From: an uncultured Alistipes sp.
GTDB taxonomy: Bacteria; Bacteroidota; Bacteroidia; Bacteroidales; Rikenellaceae
Length of the DNA: 64,000 bases
Reading direction: 5' to 3'
Assembly (NCBI GenBank): GCA_900553175.1
Contig: USCH01000004.1
Coordinates: forward strand, 11,016-75,015
A program made the translations under genes and the position numbers. A model generated the notes under the pieces. It made no database searches. It saw only the letters and a list, made by a program, of their open reading frames with translations, and was not told where the DNA came from. Positions 1-8,272 of the stretch are shown piece after piece (position 1 is the stretch's first letter; every line of letters starts with the position of its first letter).

Positions 1-524
1 CAGTAGGCCTTGATGAGCTTGGTGTTCTTGTCGATCACGTAGTCCGAGAGCTCGCTGCCCCGCTTGAGCTTGAGCTTTTCGAGCAGGTCCTTTTTCTTGC
101 CCTTGGTGATCCCTTCGAACTCCCAGTTGTAGACCCGGGGGCGCTCCTTGAGGAACACTTCCAGGTCGAGGCTGTCGCCCTCGATCTCGGCGCCGATCTT
201 CACGTCGGAGAAGAAGCGCTGGTTCCACAGCCGTTCGATGGCGTTGGAGATGAAGCTGCTCGGCAGGTATACCGAGTCGCCCTCGATAAGCCCGGCCGAC
301 GACTTGAGCATGTCGGGGTTGAGGTACTGCACGCCGCGGATGTTGACCCGGCGGATGTGGTAGAGTTTCTGTTTGGCATCCGGCCGGAACATGGGCGCGT
401 CTTCCGGAAATGCGGGCGTCGTCTGCTCCGGCGTCTCGGCAGGGGCGGTCTCCTGAGCCCGTGCGTGCAGGCTCCCCGCGATCAGAAGCGCGGCCGCCAT
501 GAATGCCTTACCGAAATGATTCAT
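1..524 (-). CDS. bamA: Outer-membrane assembly factor BamA (N-terminal part, cut by window edge)
   Basis: Only the first about 174 codons are present; the gene runs off the left edge. The start at 524 gives a signal peptide with a run of Ala and Leu ending near ARAQ (residues 20-24). It is followed by a low-complexity linker and then a POTRA-type domain containing HIRRVNIRGVQYLN and, further on, RLWNQRFFSDVKI. BamA folds beta-barrel proteins into the outer membrane; POTRA domains bind substrates and accessory proteins in the periplasm. It lies 27 bases downstream of uppS on the same strand, the usual nadK-uppS-bamA order of Bacteroidales, so it is probably cotranscribed. The barrel itself cannot be seen here. 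Confidence 0.93.
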   Translation of the reverse strand, partial: MNHFGKAFMAAALLIAGSLHARAQETAPAETPEQTTPAFPEDAPMFRPDAKQKLYHIRRVNIRGVQYLNPDMLKSSAGLIEGDSVYLPSSFISNAIERLWNQRFFSDVKIGAEIEGDSLDLEVFLKERPRVYNWEFEGITKGKKKDLLEKLKLKRGSELSDYVIDKNTKLIKAY

Positions 525-551
525 CTCTCTGTCTCTAAATCTTCAATTTCA

Positions 552-1265
552 TTACTGGACCAGACCGAACCGCCGGTTGCGCCGCGCGTATTCGTCCACG
601 GCCCGGTCGAACTCCTCTTCGGTGAAGTCGGGCCACAGCACCTGCGGAAACCAGAACTCGGCGTAGGATGCCTGCCAGAGCAGAAAGTTGCTCAGCCGGC
701 ATTCGCCGCTGGTGCGGATGATCAGGTCGGGGTCGGGGAAATCCGCCGTGTCGAGGGCTGCGGCGACGGTCCGTTCGTCGATCGCCTCCGGGACGATCTC
801 TCCGTCCGCAGCGCGCCGGGCCAGCCTGCGCACGGCCCGCACGATCTCGTCGCGCGACGAGTAGTTGAGCGCCAGGATGAGCGTCAGCTCGCTGCCGCCG
901 GCGGTGAGGGCCTCGGCGCGGGCGAGGTGCTCCCGCACCCGGGGTGAAAACCGGCTGCGTTCGCCGATCATGCGGATGCGCACGCCCTGGCGTTGCAGCT
1001 CGGGCGTTTCGTTGACGACGCTCTGGCAGAAAAGCTCCATCAGCGCGTCGACCTCCTTGGTGGGACGGCCCCAGTTCTCGGTCGAGAACGCATAGAGCGT
1101 CAGGTACTTCACTCCCCGGCGCACGGCGGCGCGCAGCGACGCCCGCACCGGCTCGATGCCTGCGGCATGTCCTTCGCAGCGCTCCTTGCCGCGCAACTCG
1201 GCCCAGCGGCCGTTGCCGTCCATGATGATGGCGACGTGTTGCGGTATGCGATTCTGCTCGCTCAT
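552..1265 (-). CDS. uppS: Isoprenyl transferase (undecaprenyl diphosphate synthase)
   Basis: This cis-prenyltransferase condenses isopentenyl diphosphate onto farnesyl diphosphate to make the C55 lipid carrier for peptidoglycan and surface glycans. At 237 residues it has the normal length. The signature MDGNGRWA is at residues 15-22, with catalytic Asp16, and the family block RTSGECRLSNFLLWQ lies near the C-terminus. A longer frame begins 12 bases upstream, but I chose 1265 because the -7 box ends only 9 bases before it. It sits between nadK and bamA, consistent with envelope-growth expression. Confidence 0.95.
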   Translation of the reverse strand: MSEQNRIPQHVAIIMDGNGRWAELRGKERCEGHAAGIEPVRASLRAAVRRGVKYLTLYAFSTENWGRPTKEVDALMELFCQSVVNETPELQRQGVRIRMIGERSRFSPRVREHLARAEALTAGGSELTLILALNYSSRDEIVRAVRRLARRAADGEIVPEAIDERTVAAALDTADFPDPDLIIRTSGECRLSNFLLWQASYAEFWFPQVLWPDFTEEEFDRAVDEYARRNRRFGLVQ

Positions 1266-1274
1266 AATAGGGCA

Positions 1275-1282
1275 CAAATATA
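1275..1282 (-). promoter_or_regulatory. uppS promoter -7 box
   Basis: The minus strand reads TATATTTG, a perfect TAnnTTTG box. It ends 9 bases before the uppS ATG, so the leader must be extremely short. Confidence 0.7.
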
Positions 1283-1344
1283 GGGATAAAAATGAAAAAT
1301 ACCTATCGGACAGCCAACTTTACTCCGATTTTTGCAGGCGGAAT

Positions 1345-2223
1345 TCAACTGCGGATGTCGATTCCCCACATCATCTTATTCCGTAACGTGTCGTAAAACG
1401 ATATATTGTGCGGTACGACCAGAAAAATACGCTTCTCGGCCCGCCGGATGCGGAACGAAGCCCCTGCGGCGACGGGGTGGATGCGGTTGTCGAGCGTGAC
1501 GAACGCCGCGGAGCGCCGGGCGTGGATGCGCAGGGTGATCTCGCTCGTGTCGGGAACCACGACCGGACGCATCGTGAGGTTGTGGGGGGCCAGCGGCGAG
1601 ATGACCAGACAGGCGCAGGAGGGGGCTACGACGGGGCCGCCGGCGCTGAGCGAATAGGCCGTCGATCCGGTGGGGGTCGAAACGATCACCCCGTCGCCGT
1701 GGTAGGTGGCCACCATCTGGGAGTCGACATAGGTTTCGACCGAGATCATGTCGGCGCCGTGGCGCTGGACGGTGAATTCGTTGAGCGCCGGGTGGGGTTC
1801 GTCCGGATCGGGAAAGTCGCCCGTCACCTCGAGCATCGAGCGGGGCTGGGTGGCGATTTCGCCGCGGGCGATCTGTCCGAAGAGCTGTCCCAGACCATCG
1901 CTCGGGGCGCTGGTCAGGAATCCCAGATGCCCCGCGTTGATGCCCAGCACGGGGATCGGGGCGCCGGCCAGCCGGTGCACCCCTTCGAGCAGCGTGCCGT
2001 CGCCGCCGTAGCAGACCATCACCGCGTCGCCGTGCTGCGGTCCGATCTGCGCTCCGTAGATCTTTTCGGGCGGCGGAACGATCCCCGCGAGCGTCCGCAC
2101 GGTATCGGCGAACTCCTCGTTGAGGGCGTAGTCGAATCCGAATTGCCGGATGGCGTCGAAAAGCTGTTCGACCTCCTCGGCGGTGCGGGCCGAACGGTTG
2201 CGGGAAAAAAGTATGATTTTCAT
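1345..2223 (-). CDS. nadK: NAD kinase
   Basis: ATP-dependent NAD kinase, which makes NADP in the cytosol. The 292-residue protein carries the diagnostic GGDG motif at residues 73-76, preceded by a hydrophobic strand. It also has the NEFTV block and a GDGVIVSTPTGSTAYSLSAGG segment that forms the substrate pocket. An upstream in-frame start at 2325 would add 34 residues unlike the family and would overlap the -7 box, so 2223 (MKIILFSRN) is preferred. It is divergent from pdxJ and lies upstream of uppS and bamA. Confidence 0.95.
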   Translation of the reverse strand: MKIILFSRNRSARTAEEVEQLFDAIRQFGFDYALNEEFADTVRTLAGIVPPPEKIYGAQIGPQHGDAVMVCYGGDGTLLEGVHRLAGAPIPVLGINAGHLGFLTSAPSDGLGQLFGQIARGEIATQPRSMLEVTGDFPDPDEPHPALNEFTVQRHGADMISVETYVDSQMVATYHGDGVIVSTPTGSTAYSLSAGGPVVAPSCACLVISPLAPHNLTMRPVVVPDTSEITLRIHARRSAAFVTLDNRIHPVAAGASFRIRRAEKRIFLVVPHNISFYDTLRNKMMWGIDIRS

Positions 2224-2322
2224 CGGCGGTGTATCGAAAAAATAAGTAACTTTACCACGCCTTTGCGGCGGGATGCGGACCCTGCGGACCGCATCGTCGT
2301 CCGGGGACGGGCATATCTCATG

Positions 2323-2330
2323 CAAATATA
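2323..2330 (-). promoter_or_regulatory. nadK promoter -7 box
   Basis: The minus strand reads TATATTTG. This leaves a 5' leader of roughly 90 bases before the nadK start at 2223. No clear TAnnTTTG box is visible for the divergent pdxJ. Confidence 0.65.
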
Positions 2331-2339
2331 GCGATTTTT

Positions 2340-3056
2340 ATGACAAAGTTGAGCGTCAATATCAACAAGATCGCCGTCATCCGCAATTCGCGGGGCGGCA
2401 GCGTGCCCGACGTGGTGGAGGCGGCCCGCCGCATCGAGCGGTTCGGCGCCGACGGCATCACGGTCCATCCGCGGCCCGACGGCCGCCACATCCGCTACGC
2501 CGACGTAAGAGCCCTCAAGGGGGTGCTTTCGACCGAACTCAACATCGAGGGCAACCCCATTCCCGACTTCGTGCAGCTGGTGCTGGAGACCCGGCCGGCG
2601 CAGGTGACCCTGGTGCCCGACGCCCACGACGCCATCACCTCCAACGCCGGGTGGGACACGCTGGCCCACCGCGGGTTCCTGACCGATGTCGCGGCCCGGT
2701 TCCGCGAGCGGGGCATCCGGGTCTCGATCTTCGTCGATCCCGATCCGCGGATGGTCGCGGGGGCGAAAGCCTGCGGCGCCGACCGCGTGGAACTCTATAC
2801 GGAGGCTTACGCCCGCGAATATCCCGCCGACCCCGAGGCCGCCGTCGCGCCCTATGCCGCCGCCGCCGAGGAGGCTCGCCGTCAGGGGCTGGGGCTCAAC
2901 GCCGGGCACGACCTCTCGCTCGAAAACCTGCACCATTACATCCGCCGCATTCCCTGGACCGACGAAGTGTCGATCGGCCATGCGCTCATCAGCGACGCCC
3001 TCTACTACGGTCTGGAGAACACGGTGCAGCTCTACCGCCGCCAACTCGAAATCTAA
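2340..3056 (+). CDS. pdxJ: Pyridoxine 5'-phosphate synthase
   Basis: PdxJ condenses 1-deoxy-D-xylulose 5-phosphate with 3-amino-2-oxopropyl phosphate to give pyridoxine 5'-phosphate, the last ring-forming step of DXP-dependent vitamin B6 synthesis. The 238 residues match the family. Visible marks are LSVNINKIAVIRNSRG at the N-terminus, GITVHPRPDGRHI, the TLVPD strand and the C-terminal GLNAGHDLSLENL and SIGHALISDALYYGL segments of the TIM barrel. It starts the plus-strand run that continues into the hydrolase and the CCA enzyme. PdxB, an earlier step of the same pathway, lies at 49233-50237. Confidence 0.96.
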   Translation: MTKLSVNINKIAVIRNSRGGSVPDVVEAARRIERFGADGITVHPRPDGRHIRYADVRALKGVLSTELNIEGNPIPDFVQLVLETRPAQVTLVPDAHDAITSNAGWDTLAHRGFLTDVAARFRERGIRVSIFVDPDPRMVAGAKACGADRVELYTEAYAREYPADPEAAVAPYAAAAEEARRQGLGLNAGHDLSLENLHHYIRRIPWTDEVSIGHALISDALYYGLENTVQLYRRQLEI

Positions 3057-3069
3057 CCGCATTCCGATC

Positions 3070-3717
3070 ATGAAAAGATACTTCCTGCTTTTCGCCGCCC
3101 TCCTGTGCGGAGCGGCCGCCGCAGCGCAGAACGCCTACATCGAACAGCGCCGTTCGCTCTTCGACGTGCTGCCCGTGGGCTCCAAGGACATCGTTTTCCT
3201 GGGCAACAGCATCACCGACGGCGGCGAGTGGGCCGAACTGTTCAACAACCGCCACGTGAAGAACCGCGGCATCAGCATGGACCGCTCCTCGTGGCTGCTC
3301 GACCGTCTCGATTCGATCGTCGCGGGCCATCCGCGCAAACTCTTCCTGATGATCGGCGTCAACGATCTGGCCGCCGGCGCCGAACCCGCCGAGGTCGAGG
3401 CCAACGTCCGCAGGCTGGTCGAACGCTTCCGCACCGAGTCGCCCTGGACGCGCATCTACATCCAGAGCATCCTGCCCGTCAACGGCCGTTCGTTCGACCA
3501 CTACCGCGACCACTACGCCCGGGCCGGGGCGATCCGTGCGACCAACCGTCTGCTGGAGGCGCTCTGCAACGGCCGGCAGGTGGTCTGGATCGACCTTTTC
3601 GGGACGATGGCCGACAGCAACGGCGATCTGAACGCCGCCTACACCAACGACGGCCTCCACCTCACGGGCGAGGGGTATCTGGTGTGGCGCGATGCGATCC
3701 GGCAATACGTGAAATAG
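3070..3717 (+). CDS. Exported SGNH/GDSL-family hydrolase
   Basis: A 215-residue SGNH hydrolase with a signal peptide ending about residue 19 (AAAAAQ). Block I is GNSITDGGEW with the likely nucleophile Ser47. Block III is represented by GVNDLA and block V by NDGLHLT, giving the Asp194/His197 pair. Such enzymes deacylate carbohydrate or lipid esters in the periplasm; the substrate cannot be read from sequence. It starts 13 bases after pdxJ and ends 4 bases before the CCA gene, so the three are probably cotranscribed. An upstream start would read through pdxJ in another frame and is rejected. Confidence 0.85.
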   Translation: MKRYFLLFAALLCGAAAAAQNAYIEQRRSLFDVLPVGSKDIVFLGNSITDGGEWAELFNNRHVKNRGISMDRSSWLLDRLDSIVAGHPRKLFLMIGVNDLAAGAEPAEVEANVRRLVERFRTESPWTRIYIQSILPVNGRSFDHYRDHYARAGAIRATNRLLEALCNGRQVVWIDLFGTMADSNGDLNAAYTNDGLHLTGEGYLVWRDAIRQYVK

Positions 3718-3721
3718 CTGC

Positions 3722-5122
3722 GTGCCCCTCTCCGATCCCATATTCCGCCGCATCGGGCGTCTGGCCGACGAGGCGGGCGTCCGGGCGTTCGTCGTGGGCG
3801 GTTACGTGCGCGACCATTACCTGCGGCGTCCGTCGACCGACATCGACGTCGTGGTCGTGGGCAGCGGCATCGCACTGGCCGAGGCGCTGGGGCGCGAGCT
3901 GCACGCCAGGGTGTCGGTGTTCAAGACTTTCGGCACGGCGATGGTCCGCACGCGCGAGGGCGCGGAGGTGGAGTTCGTCGGGGCGCGCCGCGAATCCTAT
4001 TCGCACGATTCGCGCAAGCCGCAGGTCGAGGCCGGGACGCTCGAGGACGACCAGCGGCGCCGCGATTTCACGATCAATGCCCTGGCCTGGTCGCTCAACG
4101 GCCCGACGTTCGGCGAGCTGGTCGATCCGTTCGGCGGGCTCGACGATCTGGAGGAGTGCATCATCCGCACGCCGTGCGACCCCGACATCACCTTTTCCGA
4201 CGACCCCTTGCGCATGATGCGGGCCGTGCGTTTCGCCGCGCAGCTGGGTTTTACGATCGAGGACGAGACTTTCGAGGCGATCCGCCGCAACGCTCCGCGC
4301 ATCCGCATCGTCTCGCGCGAGCGCATCGCCGCGGAGCTCAACAAGATCGTCCTTTCGCCCGTTCCGTCGATGGGCTTCGAGCTGCTGGAACTCTCCGGAC
4401 TGCTGGAGCTCATCTTCCCCGAAATGCACCGCCTGAAAGGGGTCGAACGCCGCGGCAGGCACGCCCACAAGGACAATTTCGCCCATACGCTTCAGGTCGT
4501 GGACAACGTGGCGCGCCGCTCCGGCGATCTGTGGCTGCGCTGGGCGGCCGTGCTGCACGACATCGCCAAGCCGCTGACCAAGGCCTACGATCCGCGCGTG
4601 GGGTGGACCTTCCACGGTCACGAGGTGCTGGGCTCGAAGATGGTTCCGGCGATCTTCCGCCAGTTGAAACTCCCGCTGAACGAGCACATGAAGTTCGTGC
4701 AGAAGCTGGTCTTCCTCCATCTGCGTCCCATCGTCCTGTCGGAGGACCTGGTTACGGATTCGGCCGTGCGGCGCCTGCTTTTCGAGGCGGGCGACGACGT
4801 GGAGGCGCTCATGATCCTCTGCGAGGCCGACATCACGTCGAAGATCGACGCCAAGGTGAAGCGTTTCCTGGCCAATTTCGAATTGGTGCGCCGCAAGATG
4901 AAGGATTTGGAGGAGCGCGACCGCATCCGCAACTTCCAGCCGCCGATCACAGGCGAGGTCATCATGCGCACCTACGGCATCGGCCCCTGCCGCGCCATCG
5001 GCGAAATCAAGGAGATCATCAAGAACGCCATTCTCGACGGCGAAATCCCCAACGACTACGAGGCGGCCCATGCCCTCATGGAGCGGCTGGCCGCCGAACG
5101 GGGGTTGCAGGCTGCCGAATGA
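3722..5122 (+). CDS. tRNA nucleotidyltransferase (CCA-adding enzyme) with HD domain
   Basis: Adds or repairs the 3' CCA end of tRNAs. That fits a genome where the tRNAs seen here (57972, 63642 and 63832) do not encode CCA. The 466-residue protein has the class II nucleotidyltransferase head with GGYVRD (residues 26-31) and the metal-binding pair in TDIDV (Asp40, Asp42). A neck/body domain and a C-terminal HD phosphohydrolase domain follow, with HKDNFAHT and AVLHDIAKP near residue 279. The start is GTG at 3722, 4 bases after the hydrolase stop. A poly(A) polymerase of the same family cannot be excluded. Confidence 0.9.
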   Translation: MPLSDPIFRRIGRLADEAGVRAFVVGGYVRDHYLRRPSTDIDVVVVGSGIALAEALGRELHARVSVFKTFGTAMVRTREGAEVEFVGARRESYSHDSRKPQVEAGTLEDDQRRRDFTINALAWSLNGPTFGELVDPFGGLDDLEECIIRTPCDPDITFSDDPLRMMRAVRFAAQLGFTIEDETFEAIRRNAPRIRIVSRERIAAELNKIVLSPVPSMGFELLELSGLLELIFPEMHRLKGVERRGRHAHKDNFAHTLQVVDNVARRSGDLWLRWAAVLHDIAKPLTKAYDPRVGWTFHGHEVLGSKMVPAIFRQLKLPLNEHMKFVQKLVFLHLRPIVLSEDLVTDSAVRRLLFEAGDDVEALMILCEADITSKIDAKVKRFLANFELVRRKMKDLEERDRIRNFQPPITGEVIMRTYGIGPCRAIGEIKEIIKNAILDGEIPNDYEAAHALMERLAAERGLQAAE

Positions 5123-5139
5123 TGTTTTCCGTACAGATG

Positions 5140-5177
5140 AACGCCCCCTGTCACGTACACGTGGCAGGGGGCGTTTT
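5140..5177 (+). terminator. Intrinsic terminator after the CCA gene
   Basis: Arms of about 15 bases with a GCCCCCTG core pair with one G-T wobble and are followed by TTTTT. It lies between the convergent CCA gene and the lipoprotein gene. Confidence 0.85.
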
Positions 5178-5294
5178 TCAGTGCGTCTTCGGTCGCGAGC
5201 CGCCGCCGGCGGTGGCGACGCTGCGAAGTCGCGAGTCTCCGCATGGCGGGGCTGCGGCTCGCCCGGCTTCGCCGGAAGTTTCGCGGCAAAAGTC

Positions 5295-6980
5295 TCAGAA
5301 TGACGATTTGCGGCAAACTTCCCGCTTCAGAAGAGCCGTACGGGCGGCAGCCGCGGCCGGCGCTTCGGCGGGATGGGCCGCACCCTCCTCGTCGACCGTG
5401 AAGAACTGCTTCTGCATGCCGCTGGTCGTCTCGCCCTCCTCGTTCATGCCGAAGACGAAGGCCAGATAGAGCGTGCCGGGGCGGCACTCGTCGGGGAAGA
5501 TGTAGGAGGCGTCGCCCTGAAGGAAGAATCCGTATTCGGTGAAGAGCTCGACGAGGGTCATGTAGTTGCCCGAAGCCTCCTCGGTCCACATGAGCAGCAT
5601 GTCTTCGAGGAACTCTGCGTCGGAGGAGAACATGGCGTAGTCGTCGGCTTCGGCCAGCAGACCCACGTAGGTCGCCTGCTTGTCGGCGGGCGTGACCGTT
5701 ATGCTCATGCCGTCGTCGGTCATGCCGTCGGCGGTGATCGTGCAGTCGAACGGCTCGGAGGCGTCGCCGCCCGGCTTGAGCGTGCGGAACGGTTCGGAGA
5801 CGTAGACCTCGGTGGTCTGGCGGGCCTTCTTGTCCAAGCCTACGGCCAGCACGCAATACTCCGTGTCGGGCGAGAAGTCGTTGTAGATGTACTGGTCGTC
5901 GCCCTTCTTGACCACGATTTCGGCGGCCTTGGCCGGGGTGATTTCGATGCCGTACTGTTCGGAGAGCGATTCGGCGATGATCGCCAGGCCGTCGTCGATC
6001 AGTTTCGGAATGCCCTCGTTGCGGCGGTAGCTGTCGATGAGCGTCGTGTTGTAGACCACCCAGAAATAGTCCGTGTCGGGATTCGACGGGTGCACCGAGA
6101 CGGTGGCTCCCTGAATGGTGATGTTGGTGACTTCGGCGGTGAAGGTGCAGTCTTGGGGCACGAGTTCGCCGCCGGGCGTGTGGAACGGAACGACGACGAT
6201 GTCGGTGGTGGGATAGCCGCCCAGATAGCCGAACGCCACGGCGCAGTAGTCGGTGTCCTCCTCGAGCAGACGCATGAAGTCTCGCTCCACGCCGCCCGTT
6301 TCGATGCATTCGCCGATCGTGGGTCCGTAGCTGCCGATCAGGTGCTCGGCCAGCTTCTCGACCGGGTAGCCCTCGATGCGCGAGGCTTCGATGCAGTCGA
6401 GGAAATAGGGGTCGTCGTTGGTCGTCGTGACTTTCACCCGGGCCGAATTTTCGGCGACGCTGACCGTCAGCCGGTTTTCCGAGGCCTCCACGGCCGTCGT
6501 CGCCGCGAAGCCGTGCACCGCATCGGTGGCGATGACCCCTTCGGCCTCGACGCCGAAGACGACCACGGCATATTCGGTCTTGGGCCGCAGCTCCCACATG
6601 TCGGCGGCGTAGAAGGTCTTCGGACCCCGGAAGAGGAGTTTGTCGTCGGGCGTCGTCCAGTCGATCTGGTCGTGCTTCTTCTCGATTTCGATGAATGCCT
6701 CGGCTACGGCCTGCGCCGATCCCAGCCGGTCGAAGTCCGTGCGGGTCGTGACGCCGACGTAGTAGACGGTCGCGTCATCGGCGGGGGTGACGGCGATGCG
6801 GAAGCTCATCGGCTCCGCATCCGACAGAGCGAGCTCGAACGGGCGGGCGGGACCGGCGGGTCCTTCTCCCGGAGGGGTCGTCGTTTCGTCGTCCGAGCCC
6901 GAGCAGGCGGCGAGAAGCAGGGTTGCGCCGAGACAGAGCGTCCGGGCGAAGCGCGAAAGGAAAGCGTGTTTGTTCGTCAT
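5295..6980 (-). CDS. Surface lipoprotein with repeated Ig/fibronectin-like domains
   Basis: A 561-residue predicted lipoprotein. The signal sequence ends in the lipobox LLAAC with lipidated Cys26, followed by an acidic SGSDDE stretch that may favour surface export in this phylum. The rest appears as several beta-rich units of about 120 residues. Each ends in a motif like DTEYCVLAVG or KTEYAVVVFG and alternates with SVTVHPSNPDTDYF-like strands, a pattern typical of fibronectin type III-like modules in Bacteroidales lipoproteins. The C-terminus is Ala-rich. I do not recognise a specific function. A similar repeat style occurs in the lipoprotein at 44721-46804. It has its own promoter at 7013. 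Confidence 0.75.
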   Translation of the reverse strand: MTNKHAFLSRFARTLCLGATLLLAACSGSDDETTTPPGEGPAGPARPFELALSDAEPMSFRIAVTPADDATVYYVGVTTRTDFDRLGSAQAVAEAFIEIEKKHDQIDWTTPDDKLLFRGPKTFYAADMWELRPKTEYAVVVFGVEAEGVIATDAVHGFAATTAVEASENRLTVSVAENSARVKVTTTNDDPYFLDCIEASRIEGYPVEKLAEHLIGSYGPTIGECIETGGVERDFMRLLEEDTDYCAVAFGYLGGYPTTDIVVVPFHTPGGELVPQDCTFTAEVTNITIQGATVSVHPSNPDTDYFWVVYNTTLIDSYRRNEGIPKLIDDGLAIIAESLSEQYGIEITPAKAAEIVVKKGDDQYIYNDFSPDTEYCVLAVGLDKKARQTTEVYVSEPFRTLKPGGDASEPFDCTITADGMTDDGMSITVTPADKQATYVGLLAEADDYAMFSSDAEFLEDMLLMWTEEASGNYMTLVELFTEYGFFLQGDASYIFPDECRPGTLYLAFVFGMNEEGETTSGMQKQFFTVDEEGAAHPAEAPAAAAARTALLKREVCRKSSF

Positions 6981-7012
6981 GGAATAAGGGTTGTGAATGG
7001 ATGATGCGGTGC

Positions 7013-7020
7013 CAAATATA
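7013..7020 (-). promoter_or_regulatory. Promoter -7 box of the 561-residue lipoprotein gene
   Basis: The minus strand reads TATATTTG, 32 bases before the ATG at 6980. Confidence 0.65.
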
Positions 7021-7099
7021 GGCCCTTATTTCGGAACGGCCAAACGGAAAGCCGTTTTTGTGCTTCCGGCGCCGGATTCCGCTCCATTCTACTCCCCGT

Positions 7100-7495
7100 C
7101 TACTCCCCGGTCATGCGCGTCCGCCAGGCGTCGGGCACGGGACGGCTCTCCTGCCGGACGAAGTCGAAGGCCACCATCACCGAGCGGCTTTCGGCCCGGA
7201 CCTCCCCGCCGACGAGCAGCTGCTGGCGGAGGGTCAGGCTCTTGTTGCCGATCTTTTCGCAGGTGGTCGCGACGCGCACCGGATCGGGCATGCGCACCTG
7301 CCCCAGGTAGGAGGTCGCGGTCGAGGCCGTGAGGAGCCGCAGATCGCCCATGAGCACGTCTTCGCCGATCACCTGCCCGAAATAGTCGGTTTTCCCGGCG
7401 TCGAAATAGGCCTGCTGCGCGATGTTGTTCACGTGGCGGAACGGGTCGAGGTCCGAGAAGCGTTTCTGGATGGGGGTAATGACGGTGCGTGCCAT
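7100..7495 (-). CDS. Acyl-CoA thioesterase, hotdog fold (4HBT/YbgC-like)
   Basis: A 131-residue single hotdog domain that should hydrolyse acyl-CoA or acyl-ACP thioesters. The N-terminal helix region carries the conserved pattern with Asp17 followed by RHVNN (residues 20-24), matching the Asp-x(n)-H-x-N active site of the YbgC/FadM group. The start codon immediately follows the TAG of the preceding tsaC-like gene (no spacing), indicating translational coupling. The substrate is unknown; FadM-like long-chain or general housekeeping activity are both possible. Confidence 0.8.
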   Translation of the reverse strand: MARTVITPIQKRFSDLDPFRHVNNIAQQAYFDAGKTDYFGQVIGEDVLMGDLRLLTASTATSYLGQVRMPDPVRVATTCEKIGNKSLTLRQQLLVGGEVRAESRSVMVAFDFVRQESRPVPDAWRTRMTGE

Positions 7496-8083
7496 CTATC
7501 CGCGGATGATTTTCACCTCGCCGCCTTCGCCGAAAGCGATGATCGACGAGGGTTTGCGGGTGGGTTTGCCTTCGAAGCGGGGATTGACCACGAAGTCGGC
7601 GCCGTCGATGATCGCGCGGCTCACCTCCTGCAGGCCGGCCGGAGCCGGTTCGCCCGAAAGGTTGGCCGAGGTCGAGACGATGGGGCGCCCCAGTCCGCGC
7701 AGAATCCGGCGGCAGAATTCGTGGTCGGGGACCCTTACGCCGAGCGTCCCTTCGTCGGGGATGAGGTTGGAGGCCACCTTCGTCGCTCCGGGCAGGATGA
7801 GCGTCAGCGGCCGGGTCGCCAGCTCCATCACCTCGAAGGCGATGGCGGGCGCGCGGTCGACGTACCGCACCACCATGTCGGGCGAGGCGCAGAGCACGAG
7901 CATCGATTTCTTGTTTTCGCTGCGTTTGAGCGCGTAGATGCGGGCCACGGCCGCTTCGTTGGTGGCGTCGCAGCCCAGCCCCCAGACCGTGTCGGTGGGG
8001 TAGAGAAGAATGCCTCCTTCGCGCAGGACGCGGACCGCTTCGTCGGCCTCGCGCTGCATTTCGCTGTCTTGTGCGGGTTTCAT
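7496..8083 (-). CDS. L-threonylcarbamoyladenylate synthase, TsaC/Sua5/YrdC family
   Basis: Makes threonylcarbamoyl-AMP from threonine, bicarbonate and ATP for the t6A37 modification of ANN-decoding tRNAs. The 195-residue protein shows the family landmarks PTDTVWGLGCDATN, IYALKRSENKKSM and STSANLSGEPA. It is a short form without the Sua5 C-terminal domain. I chose the start at 8083 rather than 8137 because the -7 box lies at 8125-8132, inside the longer frame. It directly abuts the thioesterase gene. Confidence 0.88.
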   Translation of the reverse strand: MKPAQDSEMQREADEAVRVLREGGILLYPTDTVWGLGCDATNEAAVARIYALKRSENKKSMLVLCASPDMVVRYVDRAPAIAFEVMELATRPLTLILPGATKVASNLIPDEGTLGVRVPDHEFCRRILRGLGRPIVSTSANLSGEPAPAGLQEVSRAIIDGADFVVNPRFEGKPTRKPSSIIAFGEGGEVKIIRG

Positions 8084-8124
8084 GGGTGTTCGCTCCGAAC
8101 GGGATGAAGTGCGTCCGGTCGGTG

Positions 8125-8132
8125 CAAAGGTA
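8125..8132 (-). promoter_or_regulatory. Promoter -7 box of the tsaC-like/thioesterase operon
   Basis: The minus strand reads TACCTTTG, 41 bases upstream of the ATG at 8083. Confidence 0.65.
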
Positions 8133-8217
8133 CGCAAAGTTCGGCAATAAACCTCCGCTTTTTTCGCGACGCCGGATGCCCGGCCGCATGCCGCCGCATT
8201 TAATTTGGCTCCGGCTG

Positions 8218-8247
8218 TTGTGCGGAACGAAAAAAAATGTATCTTTG
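8218..8247 (+). promoter_or_regulatory. Promoter of the esterase lipoprotein gene (-33 and -7)
   Basis: TTG at 8218-8220 and TATCTTTG at 8240-8247 are separated by 19 bases, the standard Bacteroidota spacing. The ATG at 8273 follows after 25 bases. Confidence 0.75.
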
Positions 8248-8272
8248 CCTTACCGACTTAAACGATTAAGTG